Source of the DNA: Cellulomonas sp. APG4
GTDB taxonomy: Bacteria; Actinomycetota; Actinomycetes; Actinomycetales; Cellulomonadaceae
DNA length: 64,000 nt
Reading direction: 5' to 3'
NCBI RefSeq assembly: GCF_009996735.1
Contig: NZ_JAACYI010000014.1
Span: 35,685-99,684 of the forward strand
Below the pieces are notes generated by a model that was not told the DNA's origin, searched no databases, and saw only the letters and a list, made by a program, of their open reading frames with translations. Within the stretch, counting starts at the first letter, position 1, and every line of letters starts with the position of its first letter. Shown one piece after another: positions 53,945-61,602 of this stretch. Position numbers and translations under genes: made by a program.

Positions 53945-54343
53945 ATGGCCACCGTGGAGCTCACCGAGACGACGTTCGAGAAGACCGTGACCGAGAACGG
54001 CATCGTGCTGGTCGACTTCTGGGCCGAGTGGTGCGGGCCGTGCAAGCGGTTCGGGCCGGTCTTCGAGGAGTCCTCCGACGAGCACCCCGACGTGGTGCAC
54101 GCCAAGGTCGACACCGAGGCCGAGCAGGGCCTCGCGGCCGCCGCGCAGATCTCGTCGATCCCCACGCTCATGGCGTTCCGCGACGGCATCCTGGTCTTCT
54201 CCCAGGCCGGCGCGCTGCCCAAGCCCGCGCTCGAGCAGGTGGTGCAGGCGGTCAAGGGCCTCGACATGGACGACGTGCGCCGTCAGCTCGCCGAGCAGCA
54301 GGCCGCCGGCGGGGCCGACGAGCACGCCGGTCACCAGCACTGA
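53945..54343 (+). CDS. Thioredoxin
   Basis: A 132-residue cytosolic thioredoxin. The redox motif is WCGPC (Cys30, Cys33), followed by the cis-proline loop SSIPTLMAF. The C-terminus extends with an alpha-helical and His-rich tail (GADEHAGHQH) about 20 residues beyond a minimal thioredoxin. The TGA lies inside a 15-bp tandem repeat. RBS GAGAGGA upstream of ATG 53945. Confidence 0.95.
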   Translation: MATVELTETTFEKTVTENGIVLVDFWAEWCGPCKRFGPVFEESSDEHPDVVHAKVDTEAEQGLAAAAQISSIPTLMAFRDGILVFSQAGALPKPALEQVVQAVKGLDMDDVRRQLAEQQAAGGADEHAGHQH

Positions 54344-54395
54344 GTCCACCGGCACTGAGTCCACCAGCACTGAGTCCACCGGGACTGCGTCCGTC
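54336..54395. repeat. 15-bp tandem repeat over the thioredoxin stop
   Basis: AGCACTGAGTCCACC (54336-54350), GGCACTGAGTCCACC (54351-54365), AGCACTGAGTCCACC (54366-54380) and a diverged fourth unit to 54395. Each unit contains TGA in the thioredoxin frame, so expansion multiplies stop codons without changing the protein. Confidence 0.88.
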
Positions 54396-54423
54396 ATCAG
54401 CGCGGGCCGATCACCTGACGGGG

Positions 54424-54505
54424 TGCGCGAGGCGGGAGTCGAACCCGCACGCCCGAGGGCACCAGGACCTAAACCTGGCGCGTCTGCCGATTTCGCCACT
54501 CGCGC
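54424..54505 (-). tRNA. tRNA-Leu (anticodon UAG)
   Basis: Acceptor GCGCGAG (54505-54499) pairs with CTCGCGC (54431-54425). The anticodon stem CCAGG/CCTGG encloses TTTAGGT with anticodon TAG. The long variable arm (GTGCCCTCGGGCGT) is typical of class II leucine tRNAs. TPsiC arm GCGGGTTCGACTCCCGC. CCA is not encoded. Confidence 0.95.
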
Positions 54506-54578
54506 TCGGGGGCGAGCCTAGTCACCCGACGCCGTCGTGGCGTCGCGCGCCGGCTCGTCGTCCGGACCGGCCCGGTTG

Positions 54579-55046
54579 TCAGACCAGGCGCAGGTCCCGC
54601 AGCAGCTTCGCCACGTGGCCCGTCGCGCGCACGTTGTACTGCGCGAGCTCGACGGTGCCGTCGGTGCCCACCACGATCGTCGAGCGGATGACGCCCTCGA
54701 CCACCTTGCCGTACAGCTTCTTCTCGCCGTAGGCGCCGTAGGTGGTCAGCACCGCGCGGTCGACGTCGGAGGCGAGCCGGTACGTGAGGCCGGCCTCCTC
54801 GCGGAACCGCGCGAGCTTCTCGACGGGGTCGGGCGAGATCCCGACGACGGTGTACCCCGAGGCCTTGAGCGTCTCGAGCGAGTCGCGGAAGTCGCACGCC
54901 TGCGTGGTGCAGCCCGGCGTCATCGCGGCGGGGAAGAAGAAGATGACCACCCGACCACCACGCAGCTCGGAGAGCGTGAGGCTCCCGCCGTCGTCGGTGG
55001 GGAGCGTGAAGTCCGGCGCGAGGTCACCGGCGGCGAGGCGGGTCAT
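54579..55046 (-). CDS. bcp: Thioredoxin-dependent peroxiredoxin (Bcp)
   Basis: A 155-residue peroxiredoxin. The peroxidatic Cys46 lies in FFPAAMTPGCTTQACDF; the second cysteine (Cys51) may be the resolving one, as in Bcp/PrxQ. The family start DLAPDFTLPTDDGGSL is present. It reduces peroxides with thioredoxin, encoded 0.2 kb away in convergent orientation. Confidence 0.93.
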   Translation of the reverse strand: MTRLAAGDLAPDFTLPTDDGGSLTLSELRGGRVVIFFFPAAMTPGCTTQACDFRDSLETLKASGYTVVGISPDPVEKLARFREEAGLTYRLASDVDRAVLTTYGAYGEKKLYGKVVEGVIRSTIVVGTDGTVELAQYNVRATGHVAKLLRDLRLV

Positions 55047-55176
55047 GGGTCTCCTTGGTCGGCGGGCCGCCTCAGCCTAGCGACCGCTCGGGAACCTGTG
55101 CCCCCGTGCGCCGTCGCGGCCGGGTGCGCGACGCGGGACGTCCCGCGGTGGCTGCGACGGCCGGTACGGTGCGCGG

Positions 55177-55512
55177 GTGAGCTCGACGACCCCCGGTGCT
55201 GTCCCGCCCATCCGCATGCTGCACGACAGGGTGCTCGTGCACCTCGACGGCGAGAGCTCCGAGCGGCTGTCGAGCTCGGGCATCGTGATCCCCGCGACCG
55301 CCTCGGTGGGGCGACGTCTCGCGTGGGGCGCGGTGGTCGCCGTCGGGCCCCACGTACGCCAGGTGCAGCGTGGTGACCGCGTGCTGTTCGACCCGCAGGA
55401 GCGGGCCGAGGTCGAGCTCCAGGGCACCGACTACGTGCTGCTGCGCGAGCGCGACCTGCACGGTGTGGCCGAGCCCGAGGCGGGCGGCGAGGGCACGGGG
55501 CTCTACCTGTGA
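55177..55512 (+). CDS. Stand-alone GroES-like co-chaperonin
   Basis: A 111-residue Cpn10-fold protein. The mobile-loop region ESSERLSSSGIVIPATA contains the GIVIP hydrophobic tripeptide that contacts GroEL. IRMLHDRVLVHLDG and WGAVVAVGP, RGDRVLFD are shared with GroES. It has no groEL neighbour; the standard groES is about 97 residues. The GTG start at 55177 and the extended C-terminus (EAGGEGTGLYL) are notable. It may be an alternative co-chaperonin or another partner. Confidence 0.82.
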   Translation: MSSTTPGAVPPIRMLHDRVLVHLDGESSERLSSSGIVIPATASVGRRLAWGAVVAVGPHVRQVQRGDRVLFDPQERAEVELQGTDYVLLRERDLHGVAEPEAGGEGTGLYL

Positions 55513-55712
55513 GGCCTGCCGCGCGCCACGGACGCCCCGTGGGCCGTGTGGAGGTCCCGTGAGGTGCGTGCACCCGTCGGAGGGACGCGCGGCGCAACCT
55601 GTTGCGCAACCGGCCCGCGGGTGGTGCAGTAGCCGTCTGGACAGCCTGTGGCGCCGCCGCGGGCACGGTGCCCCGCGGCGCGGGGCACCAGGGCACGGAG
55701 GGAGGTCGGGCG

Positions 55713-56015
55713 ATGACCGCGCACGACGCTGCACGCGACCATGACGGCGAGGCGCCTGCCGCCCTCCCCACCGACGCGCTCGAGACCGACGTCGACGTCG
55801 ACGAGGTGGACGAGGAGGCCTCGCACGAGGTGATGAACCTCCTGAGCCAGCACGTCCCGCTCGCCCTCCTCGCCGACCTCGCGATCCCGAGCGGCCCCGA
55901 GTCGCCGCAGATCCTGCAGGACGAGGGGCTGCCGGAGGTCGCCTGGTGGGAGCACGAGGAGGGGGACGGGGCCGACGGCGCCACCGAGTCGCCGGACCAG
56001 CCCGTCACCACCTGA
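55713..56015 (+). CDS. Acidic hypothetical protein
   Basis: A 100-residue highly acidic protein (DALETDVDVDEVDEEASHEVM) with a leucine-rich middle (NLLSQHVPLALLADLAIPSGPESP) and a C-terminal EEGDGADGATESPDQ. GGAGGGAGGT precedes ATG 55713. It matches no domain I know, but a similar short protein with LLADLA is seen next to tRNA genes in related actinobacteria. Function unknown. Confidence 0.7.
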   Translation: MTAHDAARDHDGEAPAALPTDALETDVDVDEVDEEASHEVMNLLSQHVPLALLADLAIPSGPESPQILQDEGLPEVAWWEHEEGDGADGATESPDQPVTT

Positions 56016-56096
56016 GGACGGGCCAGCGGACGCCGTCGTCGGCCGACGGCGTCGTTTTCGCGCGGGCCCTGCGCAGGTGCTAACGTTCTGCACCGC

Positions 56097-56169
<73 letters not shown>

Positions 56170-56174
56170 CAGAA

Positions 56175-56215
56175 GAAGGCCCCTGACCAGGCATGATGCC
56201 CGGTCGGGGGCCTTC
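56175..56215 (+). terminator. Terminator of tRNA-Lys
   Basis: GAAGGCCCC (56175-56183) pairs with GGGGCCTTC (56207-56215), and GACC with GGTC inside. It also serves the convergent STAS gene. Confidence 0.8.
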
Positions 56216-56234
56216 GTCGTGCCGGGCTCAGCGC

Positions 56235-56597
56235 TCAGGCGGAGCCGGTCGGGGCGTCCTCGCCCTCGTCGTCGGCAAAGGGGAGCAGCTGGTCGACGCC
56301 CGTGATGGTCAGGAGCTCCTTGAGCATCCACGGGGCGTTGCGCAGCTCGACGGGGTAGCCGCGGGCCTCTCCGTCGCGGGCGAGGCGCACGAGGATCGAC
56401 ATCCCCGTGGAGTCGATGAACGTGATGCGGCTCGCGTCGATGACCACGGGCAGCCCGCGGTCGGCGACCACCTGGCACATCGGCCCTGCGCTGTGCCTGA
56501 CGGCGAGGTCGATCTCGCCCCAGGCCTCGACAACTGAGCGCTCGGGCTCCTCGTGCAGGGTCATCCCCGACCCGGCGTCGTGAGCAGCGTCGTCCAT
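56235..56597 (-). CDS. STAS-domain anti-anti-sigma-factor-like protein
   Basis: A 120-residue protein of the SpoIIAA/RsbV type. The phosphorylated serine lies in FIDSTGMSIL (Ser63), with Asp62 before it. EAWGEIDLAVRHS and VIDASRITF are the STAS beta strands. ATG 56597 has GAGAGGACGG upstream. It would switch a partner-switching anti-sigma kinase, which is not in the window. Confidence 0.88.
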   Translation of the reverse strand: MDDAAHDAGSGMTLHEEPERSVVEAWGEIDLAVRHSAGPMCQVVADRGLPVVIDASRITFIDSTGMSILVRLARDGEARGYPVELRNAPWMLKELLTITGVDQLLPFADDEGEDAPTGSA

Positions 56598-56777
56598 CGA
56601 CCCGTCCTCTCGTGCTCGGTGCATGGCCCCCGGAGACGATCAAACCGCAGATCAGCGCGGATGGCACACGGGCCGCGCGTCGGGGCGGAGGGGCGGGCGT
56701 GCCACGGGGCGGCTCGCCGCGCACACGCCGGGACCCTTGGTCGGGGCCCGTCGGCGCCGACACCGTAGGGTGCACGT

Positions 56778-57701
56778 GTGACGCGCATCGCCCTGGCCAC
56801 CTGTGCCGACCTGCCCCAGCTCGACCCCGAGGACGCCCCGCTCGTCGGCGCGCTCGAGGCCCGCGGGGTCCACGCCGAACCCGCGGTGTGGGACGACCGC
56901 TCGGTCGACTGGTCGTCGTTCGACCTCGTGCTCATCAGGTCCACGTGGGACTACGCTCAGCGCCGCTCGGAGTTCCTCACCTGGGCGGCCGAGGTGGACC
57001 GGGTCTCCACCCTCGTCAACCCCTATCCGGTGGTGCGCTGGAACACGGACAAGCACTACCTCCGCGAGCTCGAGCGGGCGGGTGTGCCGGTGGTCCCGAC
57101 GATGTGGCTCGAGCCCGACAGGCACCTGTCGTCGCGAGCTCTGCACACGCGCTTCCCTGCGCACGGGGACTTCGTCATCAAGCCCGCGGTCTCGGCCGGC
57201 TCGGTCGACACCGGTCGCTACACGGCCATCGACGCGTCCTCGCGGGGCCTCGCCATCCAGCACGCCCGCCGGCTTCTCGAGGCGGACCGCACCGTGATGG
57301 TGCAGCGCTACCTCCAGAGCGTCGACCAGGTGGGTGAGCGGGCCCACGTGTTCATCGCGGGCCAGTACTCGCACAGCGTGGTCAAGGCCGCGATGCTCGA
57401 CGGTCCCGACGTGGGCGTCGACGGCGTGTACAAGAAGGAGGAGATGCGCCCCGCCGAGGCACCGGGCCCCGAGATCGAGATGGCCCGCAACGTGATCCTG
57501 ACGGCGCGTCGCCTGCTCACGGAGCAGGCGGGCGCGGAGGTGCCCAAGCCGTTCTTGTACGCGCGGGTCGACGTGGTCAGCGGGGACGACGACCAGCCGG
57601 TGCTGCTCGAGCTCGAGATGGTCGAGCCGTCGCTGTTCACCTCGCTCGCCGACGGCGCACTCGAGCGGTTCGCCGACGCGGTCGCCGCACGCGTCGGGTA
57701 G
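56778..57701 (+). CDS. ATP-grasp ligase of unknown substrate
   Basis: A 307-residue protein of the RimK-like ATP-grasp group. The N-terminal RIALATCADLPQLDPEDAPL and LIRSTWDYAQRRSEFLTW are typical. Mid region DFVIKPAVSAGSVDTG and the C-terminal LLELEMVEPSLF provide the ATP/metal contacts. It resembles cycloserine/DcsG-like and glutathione-synthetase-like ligases, which add amino acids or peptides. GTG 56778 fits the RBS-less leader. Confidence 0.87.
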   Translation: MTRIALATCADLPQLDPEDAPLVGALEARGVHAEPAVWDDRSVDWSSFDLVLIRSTWDYAQRRSEFLTWAAEVDRVSTLVNPYPVVRWNTDKHYLRELERAGVPVVPTMWLEPDRHLSSRALHTRFPAHGDFVIKPAVSAGSVDTGRYTAIDASSRGLAIQHARRLLEADRTVMVQRYLQSVDQVGERAHVFIAGQYSHSVVKAAMLDGPDVGVDGVYKKEEMRPAEAPGPEIEMARNVILTARRLLTEQAGAEVPKPFLYARVDVVSGDDDQPVLLELEMVEPSLFTSLADGALERFADAVAARVG

Positions 57702-57810
57702 GCGTCGGGGCGCCCTCGCAGGCGTCGTCACGGATCCCGGAGCGGGCGGACGAAGCACCACCGCGGAGCAGGTAGACTTTCCGCCGGTCCGTGCGCGTGC
57801 GCCGGGTCAT

Positions 57811-57884
57811 GGTGGCTATAGCTCAGTCGGTAGAGCACCTGGTTGTGGTCCAGGGGGTCGCGGGTTCAAGTCCCGTTAGCCACC
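57811..57884 (+). tRNA. tRNA-His (anticodon GUG)
   Basis: GGTGGCTA includes the extra G at -1 (57811), which pairs with the discriminator C (57884). The anticodon loop is TTGTGGT in CTGG/CCAG. The TPsiC arm is CGGGTTCAAGTCCCG. It precedes orn, a common actinobacterial synteny. Confidence 0.96.
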
Positions 57885-57890
57885 CCGAGC

Positions 57891-57928
57891 AGAGGCCCGG
57901 ATCGCGGTTCGCCGCGATCCGGGCCTCT
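57891..57928. terminator. Perfect 17-bp hairpin with TTCG loop
   Basis: AGAGGCCCGGATCGCGG (57891-57907) pairs perfectly with 57912-57928. The loop TTCG is the stable UUCG-type tetraloop. It separates tRNA-His and the convergent orn gene. Confidence 0.92.
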
Positions 57929-57953
57929 GTCGTGAGGTCGGGGCCGACGCGCG

Positions 57954-58595
57954 TCAGGGCGCGTTGCGGGCGTTGCGCACCGACGACGCGAGGACGCGTG
58001 CCGCGATCTCCTTGGCGGCGGCCGAGTCAGGCCCCGGCTGCGGCACCAGCATCGCCTCGCGGTAGTAGCGCAGCTCGTCGATGCTCTCGAGGATGTCGGC
58101 CAGGGCGCGGTGGCCGCCGTTCTTCTCGGGCGAGGAGAAGTAGATGCGCGGGTACCAGCGGCGCGCGAGCTCCTTGATCGAGGAGACGTCGATCACCCGG
58201 TAGTGCAGGTGACCCACGAGCTCGGGCATCTCCTTCTCGAGGAACGCCTTGTCGGTGCCCACCGAGTTGCCCGCGAGGGGCGCCTTGCCGGCGTCGGGCA
58301 CGTGCTCGCGCAGGTAGGCGAGCACGCGCTCCTGCGCTTCCGCGAGTGTCAGGCCACCGGGCAACGCCTCGAGCAGGCCCGAGCTCGTGTGCATGTCGCG
58401 CACGAAGGGGTCCATCTGCTCGAGCGCCTCGACGGGCGGCGTGACGACCACGTCGACGCCCTCGCCGAGCACGTTGAGCTCGGAGTCGGTGACCACGGCG
58501 GCGACCTCGACCAGGGCGTCGCGGGACAGGTCCAGACCCGTCATCTCGCAGTCGATCCAGACGATCTTGTCGTTGGGTGCAGAGGCTGGGCTCAC
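57954..58595 (-). CDS. orn: Oligoribonuclease
   Basis: A 213-residue DEDDh exonuclease clearing 2-5-nt RNAs and pGpG. Active-site residues Asp15 and Glu17 are in WIDCEMTGLD; the others fall in VGTDKAFLEKEMP and GGHRALADILES. GTG 58595 starts MSPASAPNDK. Two diguanylate cyclases elsewhere in the window give it pGpG as a likely substrate. Confidence 0.96.
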   Translation of the reverse strand: MSPASAPNDKIVWIDCEMTGLDLSRDALVEVAAVVTDSELNVLGEGVDVVVTPPVEALEQMDPFVRDMHTSSGLLEALPGGLTLAEAQERVLAYLREHVPDAGKAPLAGNSVGTDKAFLEKEMPELVGHLHYRVIDVSSIKELARRWYPRIYFSSPEKNGGHRALADILESIDELRYYREAMLVPQPGPDSAAAKEIAARVLASSVRNARNAP

Positions 58596-58604
58596 CCGGT
58601 CACT

Positions 58605-58880
58605 CTAGGGCCCTCGCCCGGGGACGGTCCCGGCGACCCACGCGGCCACCAGGGTGACCGCGGCGCCTCCTGCGGCCGAGAGTCCCGCCACGAGCCACGA
58701 CGCCGCGCTCCAGCCCGCGACGGCACCCACGACGAGGCCGACGACGACGGCGAGCAGCACGCGGTCCCACGGCCCGCTCGAGGCAGTACCCGAGGAGGCG
58801 TCGTCGTCCGCGGTGCCGGGGGAGCCGGAGGTGCGCGGGACGTCCGGGCGCTCGGGAGGCGGTGCCGCGTGGCGGCCCAT
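58605..58880 (-). CDS. Small membrane protein
   Basis: A 91-residue protein: a hydrophilic N-terminus (MGRHAAPPPERPD) and two hydrophobic helices (VLLAVVVGLVVGAVAGW and LVAGLSAAGGAAVTLVAAWVA). It ends 9 bases before the orn start. No family was recognised. Confidence 0.68.
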   Translation of the reverse strand: MGRHAAPPPERPDVPRTSGSPGTADDDASSGTASSGPWDRVLLAVVVGLVVGAVAGWSAASWLVAGLSAAGGAAVTLVAAWVAGTVPGRGP

Positions 58881-58953
58881 CAGCGCGCCGTGCCGCGGGA
58901 CCAGGTCATGGGCGACATGGTGGCAGACCGGGCGCGCGCCGAGCGGGCGGTGC

Positions 58954-59250
58954 TCAGGCGGGCGTGAGGGCCGCCTGCACGCAGACCGGCCCGGCGGCCG
59001 ACCGCACATCTGCGGCCGGCCGCCGGGCCGGGACTCCCGTGGCGGCGCCACGGGCACGGGTGGGGCGGCGGGTGCTCGCCCGGAGCAAGGTCGTCATGCC
59101 GACGGCCTTGGACGGCTGCGCGGTGGTGGACCCCTGCGGGGTCGAGGAGCGCTCGTGCCGGCGGATCGCCACCTGCTGGCGGCGCGCCCGCTCGACCTCG
59201 GCGCGCCGGTGATCGCGCACCGCTGCGTCGTAGAGGCTGATGGGGTGCAT
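58954..59250 (-). CDS. Small basic protein
   Basis: A 98-residue protein beginning MHPISLYDAAVRDHRRAEVE. This MHPxxLY-type start with an Arg-rich helix is seen in small actinobacterial proteins of unknown role. CGGAG lies upstream of ATG 59250. The C-terminal half is basic and Ala/Thr-rich with one cysteine. The C-terminus and length are less certain. Confidence 0.55.
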   Translation of the reverse strand: MHPISLYDAAVRDHRRAEVERARRQQVAIRRHERSSTPQGSTTAQPSKAVGMTTLLRASTRRPTRARGAATGVPARRPAADVRSAAGPVCVQAALTPA

Positions 59251-59413
59251 GGTGGTGCTCCGTTGGGCTGGAAGGGACAGGATCGAGGACGGGCCAGGTC
59301 CTCCACCGCGGTGGTGCCAGCGTCGCAGCGGCCCGGTGCGGCATGCACGGCTTTTTGCGCGGGATGTCCGGCCCCGTCGCGCGGGCGCCCGGACGCGCTG
59401 CGATGCTCGTGCC

Positions 59414-60196
59414 GTGCCCTCCACCTGGAACCGTCTGCGCGCCTCGATCACCGGCCTGGGCCGTGACCTGTGGGGCAGGCGCGGCTGGGTGGTCGACCGC
59501 GGGCCGCAGATCGCGGTGCTGCTGGGACTCGCGCTCGTCGCCCTCGGCGTGGCGGGCTTCCTCGCCGTGCTCGACGCCGTCGGTGAGAACGACGACCTCG
59601 CGGCGCTCGACACGCCGGTGCTCGAGGCCCTCGCGGCGGCGCGCAGCGAGGCGGTGACGGCGTTCCTGACCGCGGTGACCACCGTGAGCGGGCCGGCCGT
59701 CCTGCCCGTCGTCGTGGTGGTCGCGGCGCTCGTGTGGGGGCTCGCCGGACGCGAGTGGTGGCAGGCGGGGCTCCTCGCTGCCGCGATGGTCGTGTCGACC
59801 CTGGTCTCGCTCACGCTCAAGGCGGTCGTCGCGCGACCGCGGCCCCCGGTCGACACGATGACGGTCCCGGGAGCGGAGACCACGTACTCGTTCCCCTCGG
59901 GGCACACCATCGGGGCCGCGACGCTGCTGCTCGTGGTCGCCTATCTCGCCTGGGTGCGCCGGCCCCGCGTGGGGGCGCTCGTCGTCTGGGTGCTCGTCGT
60001 GGTGCTCGGCACCGCCCTCGTCGCGCTCAGCCGCCTGTACCTGGGGTACCACTTCGTGACCGACGTCGTCGCGTCGTCCGCGCTCGCCCTCGCGGTGCTC
60101 GGGGGTGTGGTGGTCGTGGACCGACGGCGGGCGGTGCTCGCCGCTCGCGCGACCTCTGCACAGACTCGCGCCGAGGCGGGGCCCGACCGCGGGTGA
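59414..60196 (+). CDS. PAP2-family membrane phosphatase
   Basis: A 260-residue membrane protein with about six helices. PAP2 motifs: KAVVARPRPP (C1), SFPSGHT (C2) and SRLYLGYHFVTD (C3), the last containing the catalytic histidine. These enzymes remove phosphate from lipids such as undecaprenyl pyrophosphate or phosphatidate. The GTG start at 59414 is the first good codon. It converges with the FAD monooxygenase with a seven-base gap. Confidence 0.9.
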   Translation: MPSTWNRLRASITGLGRDLWGRRGWVVDRGPQIAVLLGLALVALGVAGFLAVLDAVGENDDLAALDTPVLEALAAARSEAVTAFLTAVTTVSGPAVLPVVVVVAALVWGLAGREWWQAGLLAAAMVVSTLVSLTLKAVVARPRPPVDTMTVPGAETTYSFPSGHTIGAATLLLVVAYLAWVRRPRVGALVVWVLVVVLGTALVALSRLYLGYHFVTDVVASSALALAVLGGVVVVDRRRAVLAARATSAQTRAEAGPDRG

Positions 60197-60203
60197 GCGC
60201 GCG

Positions 60204-61394
60204 TCAGCGCACGGGGGAGGCGGGTGCGGGTGGGGTCCACCCCATGGCGCCCTGGGCCCCGCGGCTCAGGGCCGCCGAGGGCACGAGGCGCATGAGCCCA
60301 CGCCGCAACGTCTGCGGCACGCCACCGCCGAGGTGAGCGCCCACGCGGGCCGACGCGAGCGCAGCGCGTGCGAGTCCGCGGCACCGCGGCCGCCGGACAC
60401 GGTCGAAGCCCTCGAGCGCGGGGGCCAGCCGCCCGCCGTCGGCCACGGGCGCGCCGATCAGCAGGCCGACGCTCAGGCCGTCCTCGAGCGCGGTCGCGGC
60501 CCCCTGACCCATCGTCGGCAGGAACCCGTGCGCGGCGTCGCCGACCATCACCACGCGCCCGACGGCGTAGCGCGGCAGCCCGCCGGGCAGGTGGTGCACG
60601 TCATGCCGCAGCACCGCCTCGCGCGGGGTGACCGCGAGCACGTCCCGCACGGGCGCGGGCCACCCCGCGAAGCGCTCACGGGCGGTGCCCAGCTCGTCGG
60701 TCAGGACGGTGCGCTCGGGCATCGCGACGTAGCCGTACCAGTACGTCTCGTCGTCGGCGACGGGCATGAGACCGAACTCGGCGTGCGGGCCCCAGTACTG
60801 CACGAGCGCGTCGGGCACCTGCGGTGCGCGTACCACGGCACGCCAGCTCGAGTACCCGCTGTAGACGGGCCGGTGACCGGGGTAGACCGCTGCCCGGACC
60901 GCGCTCCGCATCCCGTCGGCGCCCACCACCAGCTCCGCGACGTGTCCCGCGACCACAGCCGGGGCGCCGTCGGCCTCGCCGGGATCGACCTCGGTGACGG
61001 CGATGCCCGGAATCATCTCGACGCCGTGGTCCCGGGCCGCGTCGAGGAGCGCGCCGTGCAGTCGCCGCCGGTGCACCCCGACCAGCGACACCGCCGACCG
61101 CACCTGCGGCGTCGCGGGCACGGTCAGCAGCCGTCGGCCGTGCTCGTCCCAGGTCCCTGCCGCCCACGTCGGGCGACCGAGGGCCGCGACGTCGTCGTCG
61201 GTGAAGCCGAGCCCGCGGAAGGCCGCGACGGCGTTGCGCGACATCGCCACGCCGGCCCCCACCTCGCGCACGTCGGCCGCTCGCTCGAGGACGGTCACGC
61301 GCCAGCCGGCGCGGCGCAGCGCGACCGCCGAGGCGAGGCCCGCGATCCCGCCGCCCACCACGACGGCCCGCGGGGACGAGCTCTCGGTCGGCAC
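60204..61394 (-). CDS. FAD-dependent monooxygenase
   Basis: A 396-residue aromatic-hydroxylase type enzyme. The FAD dinucleotide motif is VVVGGGIAGLASAVALRRAG near residue 12; the second FAD motif is VVMVGDAAHGFLPTMGQGAA, and the DG motif is ELVVGADGMRSAVR. The substrate is unknown (salicylate/kynurenine-3-hydroxylase-like). Two GTG codons are adjacent at 61397 and 61394; the second has better spacing to GGAGG. It overlaps no other gene. Confidence 0.88.
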   Translation of the reverse strand: MPTESSSPRAVVVGGGIAGLASAVALRRAGWRVTVLERAADVREVGAGVAMSRNAVAAFRGLGFTDDDVAALGRPTWAAGTWDEHGRRLLTVPATPQVRSAVSLVGVHRRRLHGALLDAARDHGVEMIPGIAVTEVDPGEADGAPAVVAGHVAELVVGADGMRSAVRAAVYPGHRPVYSGYSSWRAVVRAPQVPDALVQYWGPHAEFGLMPVADDETYWYGYVAMPERTVLTDELGTARERFAGWPAPVRDVLAVTPREAVLRHDVHHLPGGLPRYAVGRVVMVGDAAHGFLPTMGQGAATALEDGLSVGLLIGAPVADGGRLAPALEGFDRVRRPRCRGLARAALASARVGAHLGGGVPQTLRRGLMRLVPSAALSRGAQGAMGWTPPAPASPVR

Positions 61395-61429
61395 CACGCA
61401 CCTCCAGGCTCGGACGGGTCGGTCCCCAG

Positions 61430-61502
61430 CGCCCCCGGCAGGATTCGAACCTGCGACCTGCGGATTAGAAGTCCGATGCTCTATCCACTGAGCTACGGGG
61501 GC
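61430..61502 (-). tRNA. tRNA-Arg (anticodon UCU)
   Basis: Acceptor GCCCCCG (61502-61496) pairs with CGGGGGC (61437-61431). The anticodon stem CGGAC/GTCCG-type contains TCT. D arm TAGCTCAGTGGATAGAGCA and T arm GCAGGTTCGAATCCTGC. 73 nt, CCA not encoded. Confidence 0.95.
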
Positions 61503-61602
61503 CCGGCCGGACCAGCGTAGTGCGGACGTCCGGGCGCACGTCGGTCGCGTGCGGACGGCGTGCGCGCTTGGTCCAGACGGGTGAGCAGGCGAGGATTGGA
61601 CC

